Positions 44,403-54,365 are shown, counted from the first letter of the stretch. The stretch is DNA of 64,000 nucleotides from Sedimentisphaerales bacterium (GCA_028282905.1 JANQGW010000146.1:1-64000); one strand, 5' to 3'. Notes: generated by a model not told the origin, from the letters alone. Translations and numbers: made by a program.

Positions 44403-46556
44403 ATGAGAAGTGTAAGGTTATTAATTGTGATTTTGATGGCGGTTGCCGCTTTCGCACACGCGGTTGACCCAGTGAGTTTATGGGAGTTTGACAACATCGC
44501 TGATCCGCTTGCCGCGACGCTCGGCACCGACCTGGAACTGAGAGGCAATCCGGGCAGTACCGCTGGCGCGGGCAGCTACACCACCATGACTGGAATCACG
44601 GTCGGTGATGGTGCAGTAAGCATTGGCCCAGGCAGTCACTTTCGTGCAGAGCACGGGATTGCCCCGAACGGCGGCGGAAGCTATGTTAATGAGTGGACAA
44701 TTCTGGTGGATTTCAAATATCCGACACTCGGCTGGATCAGTTTCTTCAATACCAACCAAGGCAACACCAATGATGGCGACTGTTTCGTTCGCGGCGGTGG
44801 GGGTGTGCCGGGTTCTATTGGCCTCAGCGCAACCGGTTACGGGACTGAAGCAACTGCGACGGAAACCTGGTACCGTCTGGTCGTCAGTGTCGATAATGAC
44901 GATTTTTATCGCATCTACCTGGACGGAGTGCTGTATCATGAAGGAACCGTCCAGGCCGTTGACGGCCGGTTTTCGCTCGATCCGGTGATAAACCTTTTTG
45001 CAGATGAAAACGGTGAAGACCTGGAAATTCACGTTTCCGCGGCGGCGATGTGGGATGTGCCGCTAACAGAAGAAGAGGCAGCGGGACTGGGCGTTGCCGG
45101 CGATGCCATTTACAGTTCAAACAAAGCCTCCGATCCGCTTCCGATAAGCGGCCAGACCAGTGTGGCTCTGAATACAAATCTGACATGGACGAATCCGGAA
45201 AATTACGATGCTTCCAAGTTCGTTCTGTATTTCCGTGCTGCTGATCCAAACTGGACCGAAACAGGTACTGCCGTGGTCGATCCTGTTGTTGATCAGGCCA
45301 TTGACAGTGACCCGAACACAACCCAGGCGACTGTGCCAGTGACGCTGACAAACTTGAAGACTTATTTCTGGCGTGTTGATTCGTATGAGCCGAATTTGGT
45401 CGCACCGTATGAGCCGACTGTTTATGAAGGCTCGACCTGGTCATTTACAACGGTTACCGCCAATGCCGAGATTCAAACAGACCCTGCCAGCCAGACCGTT
45501 CCGGCGGCTACAACCGTACAACTGACTGTTGCGGGCCTCAATATCACAGACTATCAGTGGTATAAAGACGGTGTGGTTCTTGACGGCACTCACCCGGACA
45601 TTGCGTTATATGGCGGCACGGAAACGTCATCAACACTGGAATTTTCCGCATCTCTGACTTCCGAGGGATACTATTATTGTGAAGTTGACAATGCGCTGAA
45701 TGTTCCGGCTGTGTCTGCTGAAGCACGGGTGATGGTTGAACGAATGGTGGCTCGATGGACGCTGGACGGCACACTGGCGGCAGTTGTCGGCAATCCCGCT
45801 GAGAACTGGGATGGCGATTATCTGGACCCGAATGAAGCCAATCCGAATCCGGATGACAGTCTCGTTAGCTATGTCGCCGGTGCGGACGGTAATCCCGGCA
45901 CGGCTGTGAAATTCAACGGCAATAACTTTGTCGAAATCCCTGACAGCAGTGAGTTTTTCAACTTCCATCCACAGGGGTTGACTTTGACGGCCTGGCTGCT
46001 TGGACCTTCCGGCGGAGATTATCATCGGGCCGTGTCCAAGACAGGTTCTTATGACATCTGGCAGCAGAATGCCGGTTGGATCGATGCCATTGTTGGCGTG
46101 AACGGCTGGCGGAACGCGGTGACTGCCGATGAAGCCAATGAAGGCAAATGGCGTTTTGTCGCTATCACCTATGACCCGGAGACAAACGAAGAGGTCATTT
46201 ACGGTATTTACGACGATGATGATGTGATCGATGTGCTGCACAGCAATACATTCAGCTCATCTGTGCCGCAGACGACCGACAATCATCTGCGAATTGGCGG
46301 CCGCAGTCCGAACAGCAATACTCAATATTTCTATGAAGGCTCGATTGACGATGTGAGGGTTTACAATTATGCACTGACGGCGTCAGATATTCAGGCGATT
46401 TACGCGGAAATGACTTCTCTGCCGCTTTGCATGAATATCGAAAACCCGGCCATTGCACCGTATGATTACAACAAGGACTGCCAGGTGAATCTTGAAGACT
46501 TCACACACTTTGTCTCAAGCTGGCTTGAATGCGGTTTGGTTCCGGCGTGTAATTAA
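44403..46556 (+). CDS. Secreted LamG/Ig-like/LamG protein with dockerin-like tail (quartet member 1)
   Basis: GGAGG at 44389-44393 sets the start at ATG 44403. After the signal peptide (MRSVRLLIVILMAVAAFAHA), a LamG-type head of about 220 residues carries the quartet signature: LWEFDNIADPLAATLGTDLE, GPGSHFRAEHGIAPNGGGSY, DFKYPTLGWISFFNTN, GDCFVRGGGG. Then come a fibronectin-like domain, an Ig-like domain (DYQWYKDGVVLDG...YYYCEVDNA), a second LamG (HRAVSKTGSYDIW...RWRFVAITYDPET-type) and the tail DYNKDCQVNLEDFTHFVSSW with LECG and a final C. It is non-catalytic as far as can be seen. Confidence 0.85.
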   Translation: MRSVRLLIVILMAVAAFAHAVDPVSLWEFDNIADPLAATLGTDLELRGNPGSTAGAGSYTTMTGITVGDGAVSIGPGSHFRAEHGIAPNGGGSYVNEWTILVDFKYPTLGWISFFNTNQGNTNDGDCFVRGGGGVPGSIGLSATGYGTEATATETWYRLVVSVDNDDFYRIYLDGVLYHEGTVQAVDGRFSLDPVINLFADENGEDLEIHVSAAAMWDVPLTEEEAAGLGVAGDAIYSSNKASDPLPISGQTSVALNTNLTWTNPENYDASKFVLYFRAADPNWTETGTAVVDPVVDQAIDSDPNTTQATVPVTLTNLKTYFWRVDSYEPNLVAPYEPTVYEGSTWSFTTVTANAEIQTDPASQTVPAATTVQLTVAGLNITDYQWYKDGVVLDGTHPDIALYGGTETSSTLEFSASLTSEGYYYCEVDNALNVPAVSAEARVMVERMVARWTLDGTLAAVVGNPAENWDGDYLDPNEANPNPDDSLVSYVAGADGNPGTAVKFNGNNFVEIPDSSEFFNFHPQGLTLTAWLLGPSGGDYHRAVSKTGSYDIWQQNAGWIDAIVGVNGWRNAVTADEANEGKWRFVAITYDPETNEEVIYGIYDDDDVIDVLHSNTFSSSVPQTTDNHLRIGGRSPNSNTQYFYEGSIDDVRVYNYALTASDIQAIYAEMTSLPLCMNIENPAIAPYDYNKDCQVNLEDFTHFVSSWLECGLVPACN

Positions 46557-46635
46557 ACAGCAGGGGATTACGTTTTCGGAGCATCATGAAATGTATAACA
46601 AGATAAAATTCAGCGATTTACAAGGAGTAGGTCTC

Positions 46636-48753
46636 ATGAAAAGTAAATTATTTTTGATTGCGGTTTCCCTGCTGCTTGCCGTAAATGCAAACGCGGCAAA
46701 TCTGGTGGGTTTGTGGGAATTTGACGACGCAGCCGATCTTGGAGAAGCGACGATTGGTACTGATTTAACATGGACCGGTTCACCGGCCGCCGCTGCGGGA
46801 GTTGAATCCGGTGACGGTGCGGCTTTCTCGCCGATAGGAACTTATCTGACAGCTGACAATCCAATCGGAGCCAACGGCGGAGGGATACGTACCAATGAAT
46901 ATACGATGCTGATTGATTTTAAGCTGCCGACGATTAACGCTTGGAATCCGGTTCTGGAAACCACTAATCCCGGCGGGATTTCCACGGATGGTGACTACTG
47001 GATTTCTACCAGCCGCGGTCTTGGTGTTGCTTCAGAGGGATACGTCAATGATACGGATCCGCCGACATCCGTCAGCGCTGATACCTGGCATCGTCTGGTG
47101 ATTTATGTTGACCAGGGAACACTTCGCCGCACCTATGTTGACGGGGTTTACCTTGGTGATCACAATGCCGGTGCTGTGGATGGACGTTGGACCATGAGCA
47201 GTACATTTTCGCTGTTTGGCGACAATACTGCCAGCGAACGGTCGGATTTTTATGTGAGTACTGTCGCGTTATTCGATGGCCTATTGACAGATTCAGAGGT
47301 TATTGCGTTGGGCACAGCGGGTGATTCTGTTTACCCCAAAATTGCATATAACCCAACACCCAAAGATGATGCGACCTTTGTTCTGCTGGACACTAATCTG
47401 AGTTGGTCAGCGCCGACGTATGAGTCTGGAACCGCGACCTATGCGATTTATTTTGGCACAACGGAACCCAATGAACTGCTAACGAATTATGGCCTGGCCC
47501 AACTGGATAACAGTGCAGATACATCTGCAACAACGATCGATCCGGAACCAACAGGTGGCCTGCTTACTAGTACAACCTATTACTGGGTGGTTGATTCGTA
47601 TGAACCGAATAGCCCCAATCCAATTTTCCATCCGGGGACGGCCTGGTCCTTTACGACGGTTCCTGCTGACCCAATCCCTGATCAGCAGCCGCAGGATACC
47701 GCGGTCTTTCCCACGGAAACAGCTGTCTTTACAGCCACTGCCGATAGTGATACACCGCTGAGCTATCAGTGGAAGAAAGTTGCCTCTGGCGGTGACGTGG
47801 ATGTTCCGGGCGCAACGTCTTCGACGCTGACGCTTACCGATGTCGCACTTTCTGACGAGGGCTATTATTACTGTCAGTTTACGAATGATACCGAAGTGCC
47901 GATTAACTCTGATTCGGCGCTGCTGACCGTCAAACGCCAGCTCGTTCATCTTCCGCTGGACGGTGATACCCTGGCCGGTCCGGGCACGGCTATTGACGGC
48001 GTTGGCAATGGAGAACTTGAGTGGGGCACAGCCGGAATCTCCGGCACTGCTGTGACCCTGACACAGGACAACACAAACCCCGATATTCTGGACTATATCA
48101 AGCTGGTCGATGATGCCAATGATCTGCTGTTTGCCGACAGGACTGACTTTACTGTCTCTGTCTGGGTGTTGTGCGATTATGTATCGGGAGAAGGTTCTGA
48201 TACCGCGATCATTTCCAACAAAAACTGGAACTCCGGCGGTAATCAGGGCTGGGTGATTCATAACGGCTATGGAAACGGACGCGCGGGATGGAACTGGAAA
48301 GCGGCTGACGGCCCACGCAGAGATTATGGTCTGCCGGATGAGCCGGGCAACTATATCAACGGTGGCCAATGGCACCACCTGCTGGTTTCACATGATCGTG
48401 ACGGAAACGCCGATTTCTATCTTGACGGATTGCTGAAAAATCAGACCGAGATTGCCGGAGATGGTGATATTGATGCCGGCTTCCCAACCGTTATTGGCAC
48501 GGATGGAGACGAAGGCGTTACATGGCATTATGGCTTTGTTGGTACAATTGATGAAGTGGAAATCTGGAACTACACGATGGATAAGGGAGCGGTGGCAACG
48601 CTTTATGAGAGTTATTCCGGCATCAGTCCCTGTGTGTATCCGCCGGCGCTGGATACGACCGGCCCGTCCGGCGAGCCGGACTGTAGGGTCAATCTGTATG
48701 ATTTCGCTGAATTCGCCGCGGCATGGCTCAATTCAGAAGTTGTGCAGCCTTAA
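46636..48753 (+). CDS. Secreted LamG/Ig-like/LamG protein with dockerin-like tail (quartet member 2)
   Basis: AAGGAG at 46622-46627 marks ATG 46636 as the start (705 residues) although the frame is open upstream into the preceding gene. Signal peptide MKSKLFLIAVSLLLAVNANA. The LamG head is a diverged relative of its neighbours (LVGLWEFDDAADLGEATIGTDL, NPIGANGGGIRTNEYTMLIDF). The fibronectin-like (LSWSAPTYESGTATYAIYFGTTEPN), Ig-like (LSYQWKKVASGGDVDVPGA...YYYCQFTND) and second LamG (WHHLLVSHDRDGNADFYLDG) domains follow in the same order as quartet member 1. The tail PDCRVNLYDFAEFAAAWLNS is dockerin-like but lacks the first acidic loop residues. Confidence 0.85.
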   Translation: MKSKLFLIAVSLLLAVNANAANLVGLWEFDDAADLGEATIGTDLTWTGSPAAAAGVESGDGAAFSPIGTYLTADNPIGANGGGIRTNEYTMLIDFKLPTINAWNPVLETTNPGGISTDGDYWISTSRGLGVASEGYVNDTDPPTSVSADTWHRLVIYVDQGTLRRTYVDGVYLGDHNAGAVDGRWTMSSTFSLFGDNTASERSDFYVSTVALFDGLLTDSEVIALGTAGDSVYPKIAYNPTPKDDATFVLLDTNLSWSAPTYESGTATYAIYFGTTEPNELLTNYGLAQLDNSADTSATTIDPEPTGGLLTSTTYYWVVDSYEPNSPNPIFHPGTAWSFTTVPADPIPDQQPQDTAVFPTETAVFTATADSDTPLSYQWKKVASGGDVDVPGATSSTLTLTDVALSDEGYYYCQFTNDTEVPINSDSALLTVKRQLVHLPLDGDTLAGPGTAIDGVGNGELEWGTAGISGTAVTLTQDNTNPDILDYIKLVDDANDLLFADRTDFTVSVWVLCDYVSGEGSDTAIISNKNWNSGGNQGWVIHNGYGNGRAGWNWKAADGPRRDYGLPDEPGNYINGGQWHHLLVSHDRDGNADFYLDGLLKNQTEIAGDGDIDAGFPTVIGTDGDEGVTWHYGFVGTIDEVEIWNYTMDKGAVATLYESYSGISPCVYPPALDTTGPSGEPDCRVNLYDFAEFAAAWLNSEVVQP

Positions 48754-48923
48754 ATGGAAAACCGAATCGGTCCCGATGCCAAGTCGGGGTCGATATCCAA
48801 CTAAGTATAAATGAGTGAGGCGTTTTTCGGAAGGGAGGTAAACGGCAATAAAGTATTTTGATGTTGAAATGAAGTGTATTACTGAAAATTGTGAATAGAT
48901 AACTTTGTTTAGGAGAAGGTAAG

Positions 48924-49697
48924 ATGAAAAGTAGATTAGCAGCAGTGTTAGTTCTTTTGGTGTTTACCGCAGGGGCCAATGCTTCTCTGGTAGGCTTATG
49001 GGAATTTGATGATGCGGGCGATGCGCTGGCGGCTACGACCGGAACCGACCTGGAACTGCGAAGCAATCCGGGCAGTACTGCGGGTGCGGGCAGCTATACG
49101 ACGATGGCTGGAATTGCCGCCGGTGACGGTGCGGTCAGTATTGGCCCCGGCAGTCATTTACAGGCCACCCACGGCATCGCCCCCAACGGCGGCGGCAGCT
49201 ATGTCAATGAATGGTCGCTGCTGGTGGATTTCAAGTATCCGACACTTGACTGGATCAGCTTCTTCAACACCAACGTAAGCAACGGCAATGACGGTGACTG
49301 CTTCGTCCGCGGCGGCGGTGGGACACCCGGTTCTCTCGGTGTGTCGGCAACCGGCTATGGTTCAACGGCAACTGCGACGGAAACCTGGTATCGAATGGTC
49401 GTTAACGTTGACAATGACAACTTCTACCGCATCTATCTGGATGGCGCTTTGCATCTGGAAGGGACAGTCCAGGGCATTGACGGCCGGTTTTCACTTGACC
49501 CGGTCTTAAACCTGTTTGCGGATGAAAACGGTGAAGACGCGGAAATTCATGTTTCGACCGTGGCCATCTGGGATGGACCTCTGGCAGAAAGTGCAATTGT
49601 GTCCATGGGTGATGTGACCGGCACGATTGTTCCGGAACCGGCAACCATGGCTTTATTGGGATTTGGCGGTTTAGCACTGATTCGCAGAAAGAAGTAA
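48924..49697 (+). CDS. PEP-CTERM LamG protein (quartet member 3)
   Basis: 257 residues; AGGAG upstream of ATG 48924. Signal peptide MKSRLAAVLVLLVFTAGANA, then a single LamG-type head closely matching the start of quartet member 1 (LWEFDDAGDALAATTGTDLE, GPGSHLQATHGIAPNGGGSY, SFFNTNVSNGNDGDCFVRGG). The C-terminus is a PEP-CTERM signal: VPEPATMALLGFGGLALIRRKK. A strong terminator follows at 49716-49754. It is the short, exosortase-type version of the domain that its neighbours carry with dockerin-like tails. Confidence 0.88.
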   Translation: MKSRLAAVLVLLVFTAGANASLVGLWEFDDAGDALAATTGTDLELRSNPGSTAGAGSYTTMAGIAAGDGAVSIGPGSHLQATHGIAPNGGGSYVNEWSLLVDFKYPTLDWISFFNTNVSNGNDGDCFVRGGGGTPGSLGVSATGYGSTATATETWYRMVVNVDNDNFYRIYLDGALHLEGTVQGIDGRFSLDPVLNLFADENGEDAEIHVSTVAIWDGPLAESAIVSMGDVTGTIVPEPATMALLGFGGLALIRRKK

Positions 49698-49715
49698 TTG
49701 ACAAATAAGAATGTC

Positions 49716-49754
49716 AGCTGTCCCGAAAGAAACACGCTTTCGGGGCAGCTTTTT
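49716..49754 (+). terminator. Strong intrinsic terminator after quartet member 3
   Basis: AGCTGTCCCGAAAG pairs with CTTTCGGGGCAGCT over 14 positions (one G-T pair) around a seven-base loop, followed by TTTT. It ends the 44.4-49.7 kb group. Confidence 0.85.
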
Positions 49755-49949
49755 CAAACCGTCGATCTCGGCGGTTGTGGTATTATATGAATAAAAGCGT
49801 AAAATAGAATCTTCTTTGGGGGTTGACTGTGAGTACCGAGAAAATTGATTGAGCACTCCAGAAGGTGCAAATAAGAATTGTATTGGAATTGGAAATTAAG
49901 TGTTTAAAACACTTTAAATAATTTGGAAAAGAAATGAGATAACGTAACG

Positions 49950-51974
49950 ATGAAAACTCCTTTTAATAATAAAATGTTAAAACAAATCCTGGTTTATTCT
50001 TTGGTTATATTTTTCTCTGTTTTTGTATTTCCTATTCATGCCGATATTACCACCGGCTTGGCGGGGCAGTGGGATTTTGACAATGCGAGCGATTTACTGG
50101 TTGCGACAACCGGCAATGATCTGGCTTTAACTGGTTCTCATTCAGCCATTGCCGGAATTGACACTGTTGCCGGTGATGGTGCGATCAGCATTGGCCCGGG
50201 TAGTTACTACACGGCCACGCACGGCATTTCACCGAATGGCGGCGGCAGCTATGTCAACGAATGGACCTATGTGGTTGATTTTAAATATCCAACACTGGAC
50301 TGGATTTGTTTTTTCCAGACCAATCAGTCCAATGGCAATGACGGCGACTGTTTTGTCCGCGGTGGCGGCGGTGTTCCCGGTTCGCTGGGCGTCAGCGCCA
50401 CCGGCTATACCGGCTGGGCAACTGTCAAAGACACCTGGTACCGCATGGTCGTAACGGTTGATAACGACAATTTCTATAAGATTTATGTCAACGGTGAACT
50501 GGAATTAGACGGCACCACACAGGGGATTGACGGGCGTTTTTCGTTGGATCCAACGGTACTTTTGTTTGCGGATAACAATGGCGAGGATGAGGAAATTCAC
50601 GTTTCGATGGTGGCCTTGTATAACCGGGCGCTGACGGCGAGCGATGTGGCGGAACTGAAAGGCCCGGGAGGACAGGATGTGGTACACCCGCCTGCAACGC
50701 CGCTGACCGAGCCATATCTGCAGGATGTTAAGCAGGACGGGATCATAATTATGTGGGAGATGTCCGGTCCGACCGACTGTAGCATCGAATACGGTACGGA
50801 TACCAACTATGGCCAGACCGCCGATACAACAAGCGAGCCGACGCCGGGCGGAACCGATGTTTACCGGGCGGTTATTACCGGTTTGGATGCCGGAACAGCC
50901 TACCACTATCGTACAATCATCGACGGAGCCCCCGGAACCGATCAGACCTTTAAGACTGCGCCAATTGGATATGCAAACTTCAGCTTCGGCGCCTGGAGCG
51001 ACAGCCAGGGAACAAATCATAATGATTATCCTGCTGATCCACTGGAACCGACCAAGTCGATGATCGCGCATATGGGTCAGAATGTTGATATCGCGATTTC
51101 CTGTGGCGATATGGCCGAAAACGGCGGCAGTTACAGTGACGTCAAGCAGTACTATGTCGGCCGCGTGGCTGAGAATCTGGGGCCGGCCTCAGTGCCGTAT
51201 TATGTAGCCTGGGGCAACCACTGCAACTATGGCGGTGGGGCGGCGATAAAGCCATTTGCCGGTTTTCAGCAAACGGGCAACTACTCATTTAATTACGCGG
51301 GCTGTCATTTTATTTGTCTTGATGACGCGACGGATACCGACTATGCCTGGGTCGAAAATGATCTGCAGCAGGCCGTAGCCAATAATGCCCGCTTCATCTT
51401 CCTGTTTGTACACCATCCGCCGTACTTGGAGCGGTGGTATAGCGGTGAAACGGGCTTCCGGACGAATCTTGTGCCGCTGATGGAGCAATACGGGGTGGAT
51501 ATCTGTTTCAGCGGACACATGCACGGCTATCAGCGAGGTTATCTGAACGGCGTTTATTATTGTGTTACCGGCGGCGGCAGTTGGCTGGATTATCCCGAAC
51601 CACTGACCACGGACTGGCCGCATATGACTGTCGGTGGCTATACGAATACATGGGGTGCTTATGGCATTTCCGGCGGACTCCTGCATGAGTATGTGCGGAT
51701 TGACGTCGATGAATTCGGTTTTAGCGCCAATATGATCGGTTTCCATCCGGATGGCTCGGTGCGTCCCGGCGTGACGGATGTTTTCGGCAAAGTCGAACCG
51801 CTGGCCGATATCGTGACAAACGGCAAAGTTGATTTGTACGACTTTACTCTGATGGCCGACCGCTGGATGGATAACTGTGCCGGCGGCAACTGCGGTGGTG
51901 CCGATGTCAACGGCGATGGTGATGTCAATATCAATGATTTGCATATTATGGCGTTAAGCTGGTTATGGCCGTAA
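49950..51974 (+). CDS. LamG head fused to metallophosphatase with dockerin-like tail (quartet member 4)
   Basis: 674 residues with a signal peptide (about 1-33). The LamG head (LAGQWDFDNASDLLVATTGNDL, HGISPNGGGSYVNEWTYVVDF) is followed by a purple-acid-phosphatase-type fibronectin domain (about 260-335: GIIIMWEMSGPTDCSIEYGTD, DAGTAYHYRTIIDG). The calcineurin-like phosphoesterase domain (about 340-590) has SDSQG, SCGDMAENGG, AWGNHCNYGG, FVHHPPY and FSGHMHGYQRG, i.e. the metal ligands in order, with GNHC instead of the usual GNHD/E. Two dockerin-like repeats end the chain (GKVDLYDFTLMADRWMDN and DVNGDGDVNINDLHIMALSW). It would cleave phosphoesters outside the cytoplasm; the substrate is unknown. 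Confidence 0.87.
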   Translation: MKTPFNNKMLKQILVYSLVIFFSVFVFPIHADITTGLAGQWDFDNASDLLVATTGNDLALTGSHSAIAGIDTVAGDGAISIGPGSYYTATHGISPNGGGSYVNEWTYVVDFKYPTLDWICFFQTNQSNGNDGDCFVRGGGGVPGSLGVSATGYTGWATVKDTWYRMVVTVDNDNFYKIYVNGELELDGTTQGIDGRFSLDPTVLLFADNNGEDEEIHVSMVALYNRALTASDVAELKGPGGQDVVHPPATPLTEPYLQDVKQDGIIIMWEMSGPTDCSIEYGTDTNYGQTADTTSEPTPGGTDVYRAVITGLDAGTAYHYRTIIDGAPGTDQTFKTAPIGYANFSFGAWSDSQGTNHNDYPADPLEPTKSMIAHMGQNVDIAISCGDMAENGGSYSDVKQYYVGRVAENLGPASVPYYVAWGNHCNYGGGAAIKPFAGFQQTGNYSFNYAGCHFICLDDATDTDYAWVENDLQQAVANNARFIFLFVHHPPYLERWYSGETGFRTNLVPLMEQYGVDICFSGHMHGYQRGYLNGVYYCVTGGGSWLDYPEPLTTDWPHMTVGGYTNTWGAYGISGGLLHEYVRIDVDEFGFSANMIGFHPDGSVRPGVTDVFGKVEPLADIVTNGKVDLYDFTLMADRWMDNCAGGNCGGADVNGDGDVNINDLHIMALSWLWP

Positions 51975-51996
51975 TGAACCACGATTGGAGTTTATC

Positions 51997-53250
51997 ATGA
52001 AAAACGAATTGACCGTGAACCGTAGAGGCTTTATGAAAGCGGCCGCTTTGGTCGGGATGTCCTGTACTTCACTGGTAATAGCAGAACAACCATCAAAGCC
52101 GCCGTTTGCGAAGTGGACGGTCGGCCCGTATTTGCAGAATCCGTTTCCAACGGCAATGACTGTCTGCTTTGTCTCAGATTATGCGCAGAATGTGTCGGCG
52201 GTGGTTAAACCGACAGGCCAAACCGGAGATGTGACACAGCAGACCACTGCTACTCAGATTCCGGGCACCAGTGCGACTGTATGGAAAATACGTTTGACAG
52301 AACTGACTGCCGGTAGTGAATATAGTTATCATATTCGCTATCAAGCTGACGGCAAGGAGGTCATTGGGAAGACTTATCGATTTAAAACTCCTTCGCCGGA
52401 CGCGAAATTTGCTTGCTGTCTGGTTGTCAATGATGTGCATAATCGTATGGGCACGGTCGAAGAACTGATGAAACATGTCAAGGGGGAAGATTATGAATTT
52501 TCTGTCCTGCTGGGAGATTGTTGGAACGACCCGACTTGGCACGGTGACGGCAGAAAAATAATTGATACACTGGCCGAATTTGTTCGCCTCCTCAATGCCC
52601 ATGAAAAGCCGATGCTGTATGTTCGCGGCAACCATGAAAGCCGCGGCTACTTCTCCGGTAAACTCGGATACCTGTTCGATCTGCCCCATCTGGACCCGGC
52701 GGCGCCGTACTATGAGCAGAATTATTATTATTCCTATACGGCCGGGCCGTTGTATCTGCTGTTCAACGATGCCGGTGAAGACGGCGACAAGCGAAAGGAT
52801 AAATTCGAGCCGTATCGGCGCAGACAGATTGATTGGCTGGCCGATGAGATAAAAAAGCCGGCGTACCGACAGGCTCCCTATCATGTTTTTGCCAGCCATA
52901 TTCCGCTTTACAATGTCAACTACTGGCAGGCTAAGTACTGCCGCAGTTTCTGGTCTCCGGTGCTGGCCGGGGCGGACATCGATTTGGCTCTGGGGGCGCA
53001 TGACCACCAGTGGCGTGTACTTGAGAAAGATTGTGTGTGTGTCAACAGCAAATGTGAGAATTTCAATAAGGCCGAAGATTGTCCGCATTCGCCCCCATAT
53101 CCACTGTTCATCGGCGGAGGACCATCTCTGCGAGAGGGCACCGTAATGCTGCTGGCCGCTGACATAAGGGCTTTATCGATACGAACAATAAATACCGCAG
53201 GCAAGACCCTCGCAAAGCTAACCCTGCCGGCCAATGCCGGGAATCAGTGA
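51997..53250 (+). CDS. Tat-exported metallophosphatase
   Basis: 417 residues from ATG 51997, with TTGGAG just upstream (51985-51990). The N-terminus KNELTVNRRGFMKAAALVGM is a twin-arginine signal. An N-terminal fibronectin-like domain of the purple acid phosphatase type (KWTVGPYLQNPFPTAMTVCF...LTAGSEYSYHIRYQADGKE) precedes the phosphoesterase: VVNDVHNRMG, VLLGDCWNDPT, YVRGNHESRGYF, FASHIPLYN, LGAHDHQWRV. It lies 22 bp after the LamG-phosphatase, so the pair is an operon of two exported phosphoesterases, one free or soluble via Tat and one with a dockerin-like tail. Confidence 0.88.
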   Translation: MKNELTVNRRGFMKAAALVGMSCTSLVIAEQPSKPPFAKWTVGPYLQNPFPTAMTVCFVSDYAQNVSAVVKPTGQTGDVTQQTTATQIPGTSATVWKIRLTELTAGSEYSYHIRYQADGKEVIGKTYRFKTPSPDAKFACCLVVNDVHNRMGTVEELMKHVKGEDYEFSVLLGDCWNDPTWHGDGRKIIDTLAEFVRLLNAHEKPMLYVRGNHESRGYFSGKLGYLFDLPHLDPAAPYYEQNYYYSYTAGPLYLLFNDAGEDGDKRKDKFEPYRRRQIDWLADEIKKPAYRQAPYHVFASHIPLYNVNYWQAKYCRSFWSPVLAGADIDLALGAHDHQWRVLEKDCVCVNSKCENFNKAEDCPHSPPYPLFIGGGPSLREGTVMLLAADIRALSIRTINTAGKTLAKLTLPANAGNQ

Positions 53251-53831
53251 TAATTTCAAAGTAGCTGTCGGCTACTGCTCTTGGAATAGATACCGAAACA
53301 GTAATAAATTGTAGCTCGATAGTAAGAAGCGAGAAAATATTATCTCTGTAATTCATGTATTTGAGCTATAAGTGTTTTAATTATGCTAACTTATAGAGAG
53401 GCGGAATGAAATTCCGCCTCTCTATTTACTGGGTCGTTAATCGTTTTTCTCGAAAAGGCTTACAGTGTTTTCTGAGGAATCAAAGGCCTCACAATCGTTT
53501 TGAGTTTTTCATAGAATTCCCCTTATAACTCAGCAAATCGCGCATTCTCTACCATTCTTGACTTCGCCACTGCTCGTTAATTTTCCTTCGACCAAATTAA
53601 AGTAATCCATCAAATTACAAAGGTTGATGGCAAATTGGACAGGGGCAGGCAACCGTAAGATTTTATCTCAGTGACAGGAGGTTAGGGCAATTAGACGATT
53701 ATTCAACATAAAAGATGGGGCGATAATCTAAAGTTATGTGGATTTCTCCAAAAAAGGCGGAATAAATGAACGATCGGGCTATTATTAGGTAGAAGTAATG
53801 GTGTAAAATCATATTGTGAAAGGAAAATGCC
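53251..53831. other. Intergenic region before cassette 3
   Basis: About 580 bp with no credible gene. It contains the 53393-53425 terminator and, after it, AT-rich sequence that should carry the cassette 3 promoter; no motif can be named. Confidence 0.4.
53393..53425. terminator. Perfect 15-bp stem terminator
   Basis: ATAGAGAGGCGGAAT and its exact complement around a GAA loop, about 145 bases after the metallophosphatase stop. The symmetry suggests it can work in both directions. Only a short T-rich tail (TTTACT) follows. Confidence 0.75.
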
Positions 53832-54365
53832 TTGAAACCGCGGGCTGACGACATCAATTACAGGGAATACATGTCTCTGCTGTCTCCGAATCATCAGAAG
53901 ATTTATAACTTCATTCTGATGTTTGTGCCCAATCACAGTGATGCCGACGACATCATGCAGGAAACATCGATCGTGATGTTTGAAAAGTTCAATTCCTTCC
54001 AAAAAGGGTCGGATTTTCTTGCCTGGGCGAGAGTTATCGCAAAATACCAGGTCTTGAATTTTTTAAAAAAACGAAGGCGGGAAAAGGTTGTTTTCAGCCC
54101 TGAGATGATAGACCTCATCGAACAGGAAAGCCGGGAGCGTGTTGAAAAGCAGGATGATTGGATTGACATACTGCGTAAGTGCGTTTCGTTGCTGCCCCGG
54201 GCAGATCGCCAATTGATTAAGATTCGTTATTATGAAGAGTTGGGTGTTAAGGTGATTGCCAATCGTTTTGGATGTTCCTTCCAAAAAATTTATCGAAATA
54301 TGTCCCGGATTCACAATTCACTGCTTCGGTGTGTCCGGCGGGCTTTGACAGCAGGTGATTCATAA
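53832..54365 (+). CDS. ECF-type sigma-70 factor, cassette 3
   Basis: 177 residues from TTG 53832 with AAAGGA about 10 bases upstream; no in-frame ATG is available early enough. Region 2: KIYNFILMFVPNHSDADDIMQETSIVMFEKF and GSDFLAWARVIAKYQVLNFLKKRR. Region 4: LLPRADRQLIKIRYYEELG, then the helix-turn-helix VKVIANRFGCSFQKIYRNMSRIHNSLLRCVRR. It is close to the sigma factor of cassette 2 and to the truncated one at 19384. It overlaps the FecR start (TAATG), giving translational coupling. Confidence 0.92.
   Translation: MKPRADDINYREYMSLLSPNHQKIYNFILMFVPNHSDADDIMQETSIVMFEKFNSFQKGSDFLAWARVIAKYQVLNFLKKRRREKVVFSPEMIDLIEQESRERVEKQDDWIDILRKCVSLLPRADRQLIKIRYYEELGVKVIANRFGCSFQKIYRNMSRIHNSLLRCVRRALTAGDS

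Noticed and set aside
47479-48378. 299-codon frame on the - strand
   Set aside because: Shadow of the LamG gene at 46636; basic, low-complexity translation with no domain.
52174-53088. 304-codon frame on the - strand
   Set aside because: Shadow of the Tat-type metallophosphatase; no plausible start or motif.
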